Positions 1 to 5,567 of a DNA stretch of 5,567 nt are shown here, piece after piece. The notes beneath the pieces were generated by a model. The model did not search any database. It worked only from the letters and a program-made list of their open reading frames with translations, and was not told where the DNA came from. The stretch is from NCBI GenBank assembly GCA_964358175.1, contig CAYHOI010000113.1, positions 1-5,567 on the forward strand, given 5' to 3'. The position numbers and the translations under genes are program-made. The stretch comes from CAYHOI01 sp964358175 (GTDB lineage Bacteria; Margulisbacteria; Riflemargulisbacteria; GWF2-35-9). How positions within the stretch are numbered: position 1 is the first letter of the stretch; each line of letters starts with the position of its first letter.

Positions 1-80
1 TCAACTCAGGCTTATCAGAATTCGTGACTAATCCCCCAGAAACTCATCGGTTACAACAAGTGATACAGTGAGACTTTTGT

Positions 81-1070
81 TTAAATCTGTTTTAGGTTAT
101 TCTCAATCGCTTCGATAAAGTGTTGTTCCACGAGTGTAGGATCGTTTTGGTGTTGTTGCAGATATTTCTCATGTTCATCACGAGCTTTTCCAAGAGCCGC
201 TTCATGACTGACTTTACCGGGATTATCAAGAATATTTCGTCCAGTTGTTCGCAAAACGTCATCCAAGTTAGCACGCCAATCCTTCATATACATAGGACGT
301 CGCATGGAGGCTTGCAGCTCAGCAATTTCCAAATAGGCGGAAACCATTCGATTGAGTATTTCCAATTCCTCTGTATTCAGATAGTTCTTTGCGATACCGA
401 TATCTTTTGTTTGAAACTTAGTGCCTGGCCAATTAGTTAGCCCCATGTTCGGCTGCCCCGAATCAGCTCGATTATGTATGATTTCCGCTGCTGTATGACC
501 GTGTGCAGCATAGTGTAGTTTATTTTGAACCGTAGCAAAAAACTCCTGAGTTATTTCAGTACGTGGATCATAATCGATGCTTGTCGCGTAGATATCAAGA
601 ATTTTACGCCAGAAGACTTTTTCAGAAGAACGGATATCTCGGATTCGGGCAAGCAACTCATCGAAGTAGTTGCCGCCTCCAGCGAGTTTTAGCCGTTCAT
701 CATCCATTGCGAAACCTTTAACGATGTATTCCCGAAGGCACTGAGTAGCCCATATACGAAATTGAGTGCCACGGATAGATTTCACGCGGTAGCCAACGGA
801 AATAATCACATCAAGATTGTAATGATTCGTCTCGTATGTTTTGCCATCGGTGGCAGTTATCCGGAATTTCCGGACAACTGATTCAGGAAGCAACTCCCTT
901 TCCTCAAAAATGTTCTGGATATGTTCATTGATGGTACGGACATCCTTTTGGAATAATTCGGACAAGAGCTTTTGCGTTAACCATACTGTCTCATCGTGCA
1001 AACGAACTTCAATTCGACTTTGATTGTCATCGGACTGATAAAAAAGAAATTCTCCGGTTGGGTTGGTCAT
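81..1070 (-). CDS. rhuM: RhuM-family protein
   Basis: A 329-aa, full-length member of the RhuM family, named after a gene in Salmonella pathogenicity island 3. The biochemical function is not established. The N-terminal part (about 5-65) has a likely helix-turn-helix-like segment, VWLTQKLLSELFQKDVR (29-45) followed by INEHIQNIFEERELL, resembling the N-terminal DNA-binding regions of phage-type regulators. Family hallmarks follow: NLDVIISVGYRVKS with GTQFRIWATQCLREYIVKGF (85-120), ARIRDIRSSEKVFWRKILDIYA (141-162), and HYAAHGHTAAEIIHNRAD (186-203). The C-terminal third is helical and charged. No signal peptide or membrane segment is visible, so it is probably cytoplasmic. The ATG overlaps the stop of the metallopeptidase gene and has AGGAAG upstream. 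RhuM genes are repeatedly found inside or beside type I restriction operons, so a link to restriction or its control is plausible but unproven. No terminator is visible after its TAA. Confidence 0.93.
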   Translation of the reverse strand: MTNPTGEFLFYQSDDNQSRIEVRLHDETVWLTQKLLSELFQKDVRTINEHIQNIFEERELLPESVVRKFRITATDGKTYETNHYNLDVIISVGYRVKSIRGTQFRIWATQCLREYIVKGFAMDDERLKLAGGGNYFDELLARIRDIRSSEKVFWRKILDIYATSIDYDPRTEITQEFFATVQNKLHYAAHGHTAAEIIHNRADSGQPNMGLTNWPGTKFQTKDIGIAKNYLNTEELEILNRMVSAYLEIAELQASMRRPMYMKDWRANLDDVLRTTGRNILDNPGKVSHEAALGKARDEHEKYLQQHQNDPTLVEQHFIEAIENNLKQI

Positions 1071-1402
1071 AAGCTGTTTTTCTTCCTGTTTTCTGACAGC
1101 GTTTTCAACTTCTCCGACAACACCTCATAATCACCCAAATATGCACCCATTAAGCTTTTCCAGAGCTTACCGTGGTTTGGCGTTCGAAAGTGAAGTAACT
1201 CGTGAACAATAACATAATCCCCGATTTGATTGTCGTAAGATAATAACTCAGAGTTAAAGTTAAGATTTCCAGAGGTTGAACAGGAGGCCCACTTATTTTT
1301 CATCGGTCTTAACGCCAAAGATTTTATATCAATACCGAGCTTATCAGCGTATTCATGTACTCTAGCTTTGAAGGTATCTTTCTTTTTCATGGTGTCCGAC
1401 AA
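1067..1402 (-). CDS. Small YgjP/DUF45-type (SprT-like) zinc metallopeptidase
   Basis: A 111-aa protein if it starts at TTG 1402, or 107 aa from ATG 1390. It carries the zinc-peptidase motif HELLH (residues 67-71) and the downstream third ligand in PNHGKLW (H77). The conserved strand RPMKNKWASCSTSGNLNFNSELL lies at about 33-55, marking the YgjP/DUF45 group of gluzincin-like peptidases. Family members such as E. coli YgjP are about twice as long; this is the compact form that keeps only the catalytic core, and all ligands are present. There is no signal peptide or membrane segment, so it should be cytoplasmic. The start is one base after the hsdR stop, with AGGAG 7 bases upstream, and its stop overlaps the rhuM start as ATGA. 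The open frame extends further back into hsdR, but those residues are read from hsdR's own coding sequence. The substrate is unknown; its place directly after hsdR suggests a role in HsdR turnover or maturation, which is inference. Confidence 0.9.
   Translation of the reverse strand: MSDTMKKKDTFKARVHEYADKLGIDIKSLALRPMKNKWASCSTSGNLNFNSELLSYDNQIGDYVIVHELLHFRTPNHGKLWKSLMGAYLGDYEVLSEKLKTLSENRKKNSL
1082..1087 (-). promoter_or_regulatory. Ribosome binding site of rhuM
   Basis: AGGAAG on the minus strand lies 11 bases before the ATG at 1070, inside the end of the peptidase gene. With the ATGA overlap it points to translational coupling of rhuM to the peptidase. Confidence 0.5.
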
Positions 1403-1403
1403 C

Positions 1404-4328
1404 CTAAATCTCCTGTGCTCGTTCAAGAAGGCTGAACAGGTAATCAACGAATTCATAACATTTGTCGATGTTGTCCTCAATACGTCCTAAAACATAATAA
1501 AGTTCAGTCCTTAACTCGCGATAGTCTTGGTCGCTAGATGCCCAATGTGGGAATTGATTGAACTTTTCCTTGATGATTTTCGCGGTTTCTTCAGGTTGCT
1601 TAAAGCCCTTTTCCTTCAACGCACCAAAAATAAAATAGGTAAGCCCATCTAATCCCTTGTCTTTTTGTTCGTTTTTTCGTCGAATTTCTTCTTCAAGAAG
1701 GCGATATAGCTCATCCAGAAGTTCTTTCGTTGTTTCCTGTTTATCCTCATATCGCTGTTGGATTGTTTCAGCTTTTATGGCCATCGATTGTAGAAACAGA
1801 TCATCAGACTGCTCTTCGGCTTCTTTTTGAATAACCTTGATCAGATTGATGATCTTCACATGATCCTTTGCATGCTTGTCTTTTATTTTCTGTACCCCGT
1901 CTTCGTTGATCTCAAATAGTTCTAGTCCACCCGAAAGCCCCGTCACACCAATATGTTCTTGAACGAGGTCGTTAGTTTTTCGAAGGAACTCTTTGTCGAT
2001 AACGACTCGTTTTGCAAAAGCGTTTCTAACGATTAAATACATTTCTGACAATAAGCCATAATCATCGATAAAGGATCGCAAAAATACATCTGGTGAAATG
2101 ATTTCATATAGCGACTCAACTTCTTTGTAAAACTTGAAGAACTCTTTTCGCTTTGAAGGATCAGAAAAATGATCGATTAAAACATCTACATCCTTATCTG
2201 ATAATGGACTAGAAACGAGCTTCATAAATCCTTTTCCTTGCTCCGTCATACGTTTTGAGAAAATCGCTTTAAGAATGTTGATATCCTTGATGACCGAATC
2301 TATTTCATCTGAATCAAAGGCCAACGCCTTCTCAAGCTTGTCAAAGATGCCAATAAAATCGAGAACAAATCCATGTGGTTTCTTCATATTCTTCTCCTCG
2401 TTTTCATAGGGACGATTTACTCGTGCAATTGCTTGTAACAAGGCGTGATCGCGCATAGGTTTGTCCAGATACATCGCATATAGAACCGGCGCATCGTAAC
2501 CTGTTAATAATTTCTCCGTTACGATGAGGATTCTCGGAAGCGTATCTTGTTTCGCGAACACCTTTCGGATTTCCTTTTCCTTATCATCAGAGAGATGAAA
2601 CCTTTTCAGTTCGGCTGTATCGTTATGATTACCGGAATAGACAACAGCCGAATATTCCGGTGGTAAATATTTATCCAATGCATTTTTGTATAGGGTACAA
2701 GCTTCACGATCAACACCGACCAAAAATGCTTTATAACCCAAGGGTTCGACGTTTTTTTTGTAATGGTCAGCGACATAACAGGCAATTTTATCAACTCGAT
2801 CTCTACCTTTCAGAAAATTGCAGAGATTGACTGCCTTTTCCAAAATCTTGTTGAGTTCTTCGATGTCGCTGACACCTTCACTCTCTGCCAAGCTCAAGAA
2901 TTCCTGTTCTAATTGCTCTTTGGGAACCAGCATTTCATTAGGGGCTAATGAGTAAAATAACTCCAGCGTTGTACCGTCTTTGATAGAATCCTTTATCGAA
3001 TATTTATGTAGAAATCCTTTTTCATCATCGATTCCAAAAGTCTTAAACGTTCCTTTCCCATATGCTGTTTTATCAATGGGTGTTCCGGTAAACCCTAAAT
3101 AGGTGGCTTTGGGTAGAGCTGCCATTAAAAAATTACCTAGATCACCCTGTGTTGTGCGATGGGCTTCATCCACCAAAACGTAAATTGACGGTCTTGAGTT
3201 GATCGTCTCTGGCATCCCCCTGAATTTGTGAATTGTAGACACGATGATGCCGCGATAATCCTCCGCTAATAATTTAGTTAGCTTAGAAATTTTGGTTGCA
3301 TGTTCCACATATTGAATACCAACCGCTGTCAAATTGCGTTCCAATTGATCTTCGAGTTCGTTACGATCAATAAGCATCAGTATAGTTGGCTTTTCATCTT
3401 CCTTTGCCTTGTATAACATCTCTGCAAGTTTAATCATGGTGTAGGTTTTTCCGCTGCCTTGTGTATGCCAGATAAGCCCTCGATGTTTCACTGGATCGTG
3501 GGCACGATTCATCGCCAATTCAATCGCCTCGGTTTGATGCTGGGCTAGTATGATCTTTTGCAGTTCCTCATTTTTTTCGGCAAACAGAATATAGTGTTTA
3601 ATCATGTCCAGAATATGTCGCCGATCAAAAAACGTTTTTATCTTCTTTTCAAGTTTTCCAAGCTCCTCGCTCTTCCATTTAAAAATACTGCGGCGTTGCA
3701 TATTCCAGGTAACGCCATACATAAAGCCTATCGCCTCAGTCACAACGAACAGTTGTTCGGGGGCAACCATCTCCGGTGTTTCGTTGTGATAACGCCTGAT
3801 TTGGTCGATGCTAATAGCAAGGGCTTCGTCTTTGGTGGCATTTTTACATTCGATGACAGCAATGGGGATTCCGTTGATAAAAAACACCACATCCTCACGG
3901 TTTCCATATTTCCCGTTATGCAAATAGTACTCTTCGCTGATGTGATAATCGTTTTGTGAGAGATCATCGAAATCAATTAGTTTGAGGTTATACTCCCGAT
4001 TCTCGGCCTGACAGAAAAAGGTCTCAAGGCCTCGTAAATACGATAAATATTTTCGATTACCTTGGATGTCATTAGGCAGAATGTCAAATCTACGCAATAG
4101 AGCGTCTTTGGACTCACTAAACTTTAGATTAAATTCTTTGACTTTATAATAAAGAACATCAGTTAAAAAACGAGAGGCATTTTGGTTGCTTATACCTTTG
4201 ATTGTTTCACCATTTTGGGCAATCAAGAAGCCTCTCAAAAATTTAGTTTCTTGGCGGGAAATATAAGTCCAAGCGATTTCTTGTGCATATTTGAGAAGTG
4301 GATTTTGGACGGTGGATGATTCAGACAT
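1404..4328 (-). CDS. hsdR: Type I restriction endonuclease R subunit (HsdR)
   Basis: The 974-aa motor and nuclease subunit of a type I restriction complex, which translocates DNA using ATP and cleaves it away from the recognition site. The N-terminal nuclease domain (about 1-250) has D146, E160-C-K162 and Q176xxxY180. The 14-residue spacing from D to E is the same as in EcoR124I (D151/E165/K167). Superfamily 2 motor motifs follow in order: Walker A HTQGSGKT (288-295), LIDRNELEDQL (319-329), DEAH (387-390), TGTP (414-417), VTEKLLTGYDAP (603-613), and the arginine-finger motif QAIARVNRPY (632-641). A helical, charged C-terminal region (about 690-974), rich in Glu and Lys around 835-890, fits the HsdM-binding and C-terminal helical domain of the family. 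Length and motifs indicate an intact enzyme. It overlaps the upstream nuclease gene by 8 bases and ends one base before the likely peptidase start. HsdM and HsdS are not in the window. Confidence 0.98.
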   Translation of the reverse strand: MSESSTVQNPLLKYAQEIAWTYISRQETKFLRGFLIAQNGETIKGISNQNASRFLTDVLYYKVKEFNLKFSESKDALLRRFDILPNDIQGNRKYLSYLRGLETFFCQAENREYNLKLIDFDDLSQNDYHISEEYYLHNGKYGNREDVVFFINGIPIAVIECKNATKDEALAISIDQIRRYHNETPEMVAPEQLFVVTEAIGFMYGVTWNMQRRSIFKWKSEELGKLEKKIKTFFDRRHILDMIKHYILFAEKNEELQKIILAQHQTEAIELAMNRAHDPVKHRGLIWHTQGSGKTYTMIKLAEMLYKAKEDEKPTILMLIDRNELEDQLERNLTAVGIQYVEHATKISKLTKLLAEDYRGIIVSTIHKFRGMPETINSRPSIYVLVDEAHRTTQGDLGNFLMAALPKATYLGFTGTPIDKTAYGKGTFKTFGIDDEKGFLHKYSIKDSIKDGTTLELFYSLAPNEMLVPKEQLEQEFLSLAESEGVSDIEELNKILEKAVNLCNFLKGRDRVDKIACYVADHYKKNVEPLGYKAFLVGVDREACTLYKNALDKYLPPEYSAVVYSGNHNDTAELKRFHLSDDKEKEIRKVFAKQDTLPRILIVTEKLLTGYDAPVLYAMYLDKPMRDHALLQAIARVNRPYENEEKNMKKPHGFVLDFIGIFDKLEKALAFDSDEIDSVIKDINILKAIFSKRMTEQGKGFMKLVSSPLSDKDVDVLIDHFSDPSKRKEFFKFYKEVESLYEIISPDVFLRSFIDDYGLLSEMYLIVRNAFAKRVVIDKEFLRKTNDLVQEHIGVTGLSGGLELFEINEDGVQKIKDKHAKDHVKIINLIKVIQKEAEEQSDDLFLQSMAIKAETIQQRYEDKQETTKELLDELYRLLEEEIRRKNEQKDKGLDGLTYFIFGALKEKGFKQPEETAKIIKEKFNQFPHWASSDQDYRELRTELYYVLGRIEDNIDKCYEFVDYLFSLLERAQEI
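1410..1414 (-). promoter_or_regulatory. Ribosome binding site that favours a TTG start for the metallopeptidase
   Basis: A perfect AGGAG lies in the last codons of hsdR. It is 7 bases from the in-frame TTG at 1402 but 19 bases from the first nearby ATG at 1390, which has no good site of its own. This spacing is the reason for choosing the TTG. Confidence 0.7.
4287..4328 (-). repeat. Leader segment shared with the YhcG-family gene (copy in hsdR)
   Basis: This is the partner of the segment at 5338-5379. In HsdR the leader runs on into LLKYAQEIAWTYIS. From memory of the family, many HsdR proteins begin with a similar tyrosine and GW/AW-containing stretch, so this copy looks native and the one in the YhcG-family gene looks derived. 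That direction is an inference. Confidence 0.6.
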
Positions 4329-5379
4329 CAGTTGCTGGTTCCTCTTTTTCTCGCAGTCTTGCTTTTAGTTCATTTAGAGAGGGCAATGTATCTCGAAATT
4401 TTTCTGGTAAATCTTTGGTCAAATAGTATTCAGAAACGCCAACGGGTTTTTGAATATCACGTAATGAGTATTCTATTTCAAAATTATCTTTCTCGGCACA
4501 AAGAATAAGCCCAATGGATGGATTTTCTCCGTCCTCACGAACGAAATCATCAAGAAGATTAAGGTAGAAATTCATTTTGCCTGCGTATTCCGGCTTAAAT
4601 TCTCCTGCTTTTAATTCAATTGCTACAAGGCACTTCAATTTACGATGAAAAAACAAGAGATCAATAAAATAGTCCTTGTTTTTTGTTTTAATTCGATATT
4701 GATTCCCTAAAAAAGCAAATCCATGACCAAACTCAATAAGAACATCCCTTATTTTCTCGACCATTCTATTTTCCAGATCGCGCTCCAGAACCGGCTTTGT
4801 GATTCCTAGAAAATCCAGCATGTAACCATCTTTTAACACTTCATTTGCTTGCTCAGCAAGATGAACGGGCAATGCACTGGAAAAGTTGTTTGTTTTTTCC
4901 GTTAACTTATGCCGTTGATAGCTGTTTGCCTTGATCTGATTTAACAAAACATTGCGACTCCATCCGTTTTCTATGGAAGCCTCAATATAGTATTTACGTT
5001 CTTGATAATCATCTATTTTGTTTATAATGAGCAGATTATGTCCCCACGGGATTTCTGCGACAAGCTGTCGCAGATTCGGATCGTTCTTATATTGCTCAAA
5101 TAACCTTTTCATATCCCACAAATTGCGTGGAGAAAACCCCTGTATGCCATCAAACTCCAAACAAATATCTTTTGAAAGTTGTTCAACAACCGATTTGCCC
5201 CAGCCTAACTCATATTGTTTTTTTACAATCATCTCGCCGATATTCCAGTAAAGATCGATAAGTTCACGGTTTACTACTCGCGCAGCCTTTATACGAGACG
5301 ACTGTATTTCAGCTTTGATCGTGGATAGAAAAGCGGAATAATCGAGAAGTGAATTTTGAACGGCGGAGGCTTCACTCAT
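4321..5379 (-). CDS. yhcG: YhcG/DUF1016-family PD-(D/E)xK nuclease
   Basis: A 352-aa protein with the two-part architecture of the YhcG family. An N-terminal DUF1016 domain spans about residues 17-160 (LYWNIGEMIVKKQ at 43-55, FSPRNLWDMKRLFEQY at 82-97, IPWGHNLLIINKI at 110-122). A C-terminal PD-(D/E)xK nuclease fold spans about 185-335. Visible catalytic candidates are D240 in DYFIDLLFFHRKLK and E255/K257 in VAIELKAGEFKPEYAGKMNFYL, so the active site looks intact. The family is predicted to cut or bind nucleic acid in the cytoplasm and often travels with type I restriction genes; its role there is unsettled. The length is normal for the family. The ATG at 5379 is preceded by a good ribosome site and overlaps the upstream stop; the gene's own stop overlaps hsdR by 8 bases. 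Oddly, residues 1-14 closely match the start of HsdR, whereas the YhcG-like sequence begins around residue 17. Family assignment is firm; function is inferred. Confidence 0.93.
   Translation of the reverse strand: MSEASAVQNSLLDYSAFLSTIKAEIQSSRIKAARVVNRELIDLYWNIGEMIVKKQYELGWGKSVVEQLSKDICLEFDGIQGFSPRNLWDMKRLFEQYKNDPNLRQLVAEIPWGHNLLIINKIDDYQERKYYIEASIENGWSRNVLLNQIKANSYQRHKLTEKTNNFSSALPVHLAEQANEVLKDGYMLDFLGITKPVLERDLENRMVEKIRDVLIEFGHGFAFLGNQYRIKTKNKDYFIDLLFFHRKLKCLVAIELKAGEFKPEYAGKMNFYLNLLDDFVREDGENPSIGLILCAEKDNFEIEYSLRDIQKPVGVSEYYLTKDLPEKFRDTLPSLNELKARLREKEEPATDV
4340..4344 (-). promoter_or_regulatory. Ribosome binding site of hsdR
   Basis: GAGGA on the minus strand lies 11 bases before the hsdR ATG at 4328, within the last codons of the YhcG-family gene. 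The spacing is slightly long. With the 8-base overlap (ATGTCTGA), it suggests hsdR translation is partly coupled to the upstream gene. Confidence 0.5.
5338..5379 (-). repeat. Leader segment shared with hsdR (copy in YhcG-family gene)
   Basis: The first 14 codons of this gene (MSEASAVQNSLLDY) match the first 14 codons of hsdR (MSESSTVQNPLLKY). I count 10 of 14 residues and 33 of 42 bases identical. The central 24 bases, codons 5-12, match at 21 positions. The similarity starts at the ATG and fades after the tyrosine codon; the ribosome-site regions upstream are not alike. Confidence 0.6.
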
Positions 5380-5567
5380 ATTTCTACCCTTTTCCTATAA
5401 TGGTGATCGAACTCATTAAGAATGCTTGGGTTATAAAATATCTTATGGGCACTTTTTGGGTTTGTCTCATCAAGCTTCCTATCGTAAGCAAATTTTTTAT
5501 TAACAATTAAAGTCCTAAAGTTTCGGAGTTCATTTTCAGCATCCAAGCCAGTATTTATTTGGTGTAG
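5376..5567 (-). CDS. 3' end of an unrecognised protein gene (5' truncated by window edge)
   Basis: An open frame enters at the window edge and runs for 63 codons to a TGA. The TGA shares four bases (ATGA) with the start of the downstream YhcG-family gene. This stop/start overlap is typical of co-translated operon genes and is the main reason to believe the frame is coding. The visible C-terminus is hydrophilic and charged, with segments such as LRNFRTLIVNKKFAYDRK and ILNEFDHHYRKRVEI. It shows no transmembrane segment and no motif I can assign to a family. I do not recognise the protein. From its position it could be a methylation or specificity subunit or another accessory gene of the locus, but the residues visible do not show this. 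No start codon or upstream regulation can be seen. Confidence 0.7.
   Translation of the reverse strand, partial: LHQINTGLDAENELRNFRTLIVNKKFAYDRKLDETNPKSAHKIFYNPSILNEFDHHYRKRVEI
5387..5393 (-). promoter_or_regulatory. Ribosome binding site of the YhcG-family gene
   Basis: On the minus strand the purine-rich AAAAGGG (within AGGAAAAGGG) lies 7 bases before the ATG at 5379. It sits inside the end of the upstream coding frame, so initiation here can be coupled to termination of the upstream gene. It supports 5379 as the start. Confidence 0.55.

Noticed and set aside
3..71. A plus-strand frame entering from the window edge, 22 codons to a TGA nine bases before the rhuM stop, which could be the tail of a convergent gene.
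   Set aside because: It is too short to separate from chance and shows no recognisable motif. The opposite strand is equally non-committal, so I do not call it.
1..80. Possible terminator or short minus-strand ORF (about 10 codons, starting MSFWGIS) after rhuM.
   Set aside because: I found no stem of convincing length followed by a T run. GAATTC near 19-24 is only a short palindrome. The tiny ORF has no clear ribosome site.
120..440. 106-codon plus-strand open frame opposite rhuM.
   Set aside because: It is antisense to the conserved rhuM frame and has a low-complexity, hydrophobic and serine-rich translation with no supported start.
2606..2794. 62-codon minus-strand frame within hsdR, downstream of the A8 tract, that a +1 shift could enter.
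   Set aside because: HsdR continues intact through motifs V and VI in its own frame, so no frameshift is needed. The alternative product has no recognisable feature.
3558..3959. 133-codon open frame on the plus strand, opposite hsdR.
   Set aside because: It lies wholly antisense to the HsdR nuclease/motor region, whose motifs are intact. Its translation has no family resemblance, so it is a shadow of the coding frame.
5470..5525. AT-rich stretch upstream of the YhcG-family gene with loose -35/-10-like hexamers on the minus strand.
   Set aside because: The spacing and the matches are poor, and the stretch lies inside an open frame coupled to the next gene. An internal promoter is not supported.

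Overview
The window is part of a restriction-modification or defence-type operon. All supported genes lie on the minus strand, so transcription runs from high to low coordinates. Base composition is moderately AT-rich. The genes have clear Shine-Dalgarno sites and overlap tightly, as in a bacterial operon. The protein families occur across many bacterial phyla, especially Proteobacteria, and the window does not allow a closer identification of the organism. Nothing in it (IS element, tRNA, integrase) shows directly that it is mobile, although type I restriction loci with these accessory genes usually sit in variable genome islands.

Layout in order of transcription. (1) 5567-5376 is the last 63 codons of an unrecognised gene cut by the window edge. 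Its stop codon overlaps the next start as ATGA. (2) 5379-4321 is a YhcG/DUF1016-family PD-(D/E)xK nuclease of 352 aa. It overlaps the next gene by 8 bases. (3) 4328-1404 is hsdR, a 974-aa type I restriction endonuclease motor subunit with intact nuclease and helicase motifs. (4) 1402-1067 is a 111-aa zinc metallopeptidase of the YgjP/DUF45 (SprT-like) type. It probably starts at a TTG codon one base after the hsdR stop and overlaps the next gene as ATGA. (5) 1070-81 is a full-length rhuM-family gene. The 80 bases after rhuM hold no gene I can support and no recognisable intrinsic terminator, so the operon may continue beyond the edge. The window has no gene-free stretch over 300 bases.

How the genes may work together. 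HsdR normally acts with a methyltransferase (HsdM) and a specificity subunit (HsdS). Neither is in the window; they would be expected beyond one of its edges, most likely upstream of 5567. The overlaps imply that all five genes are translated from one transcript at linked levels. YhcG, the small peptidase and RhuM are recurrent companions of type I restriction loci whose roles there are unresolved.

The most unusual signal is that the YhcG-family nuclease and HsdR begin with nearly the same 14-residue leader, 10 of 14 residues identical. The similarity is also visible in the DNA, at 33 of 42 bases. This suggests either an exchanged N-terminal segment or a shared docking peptide.
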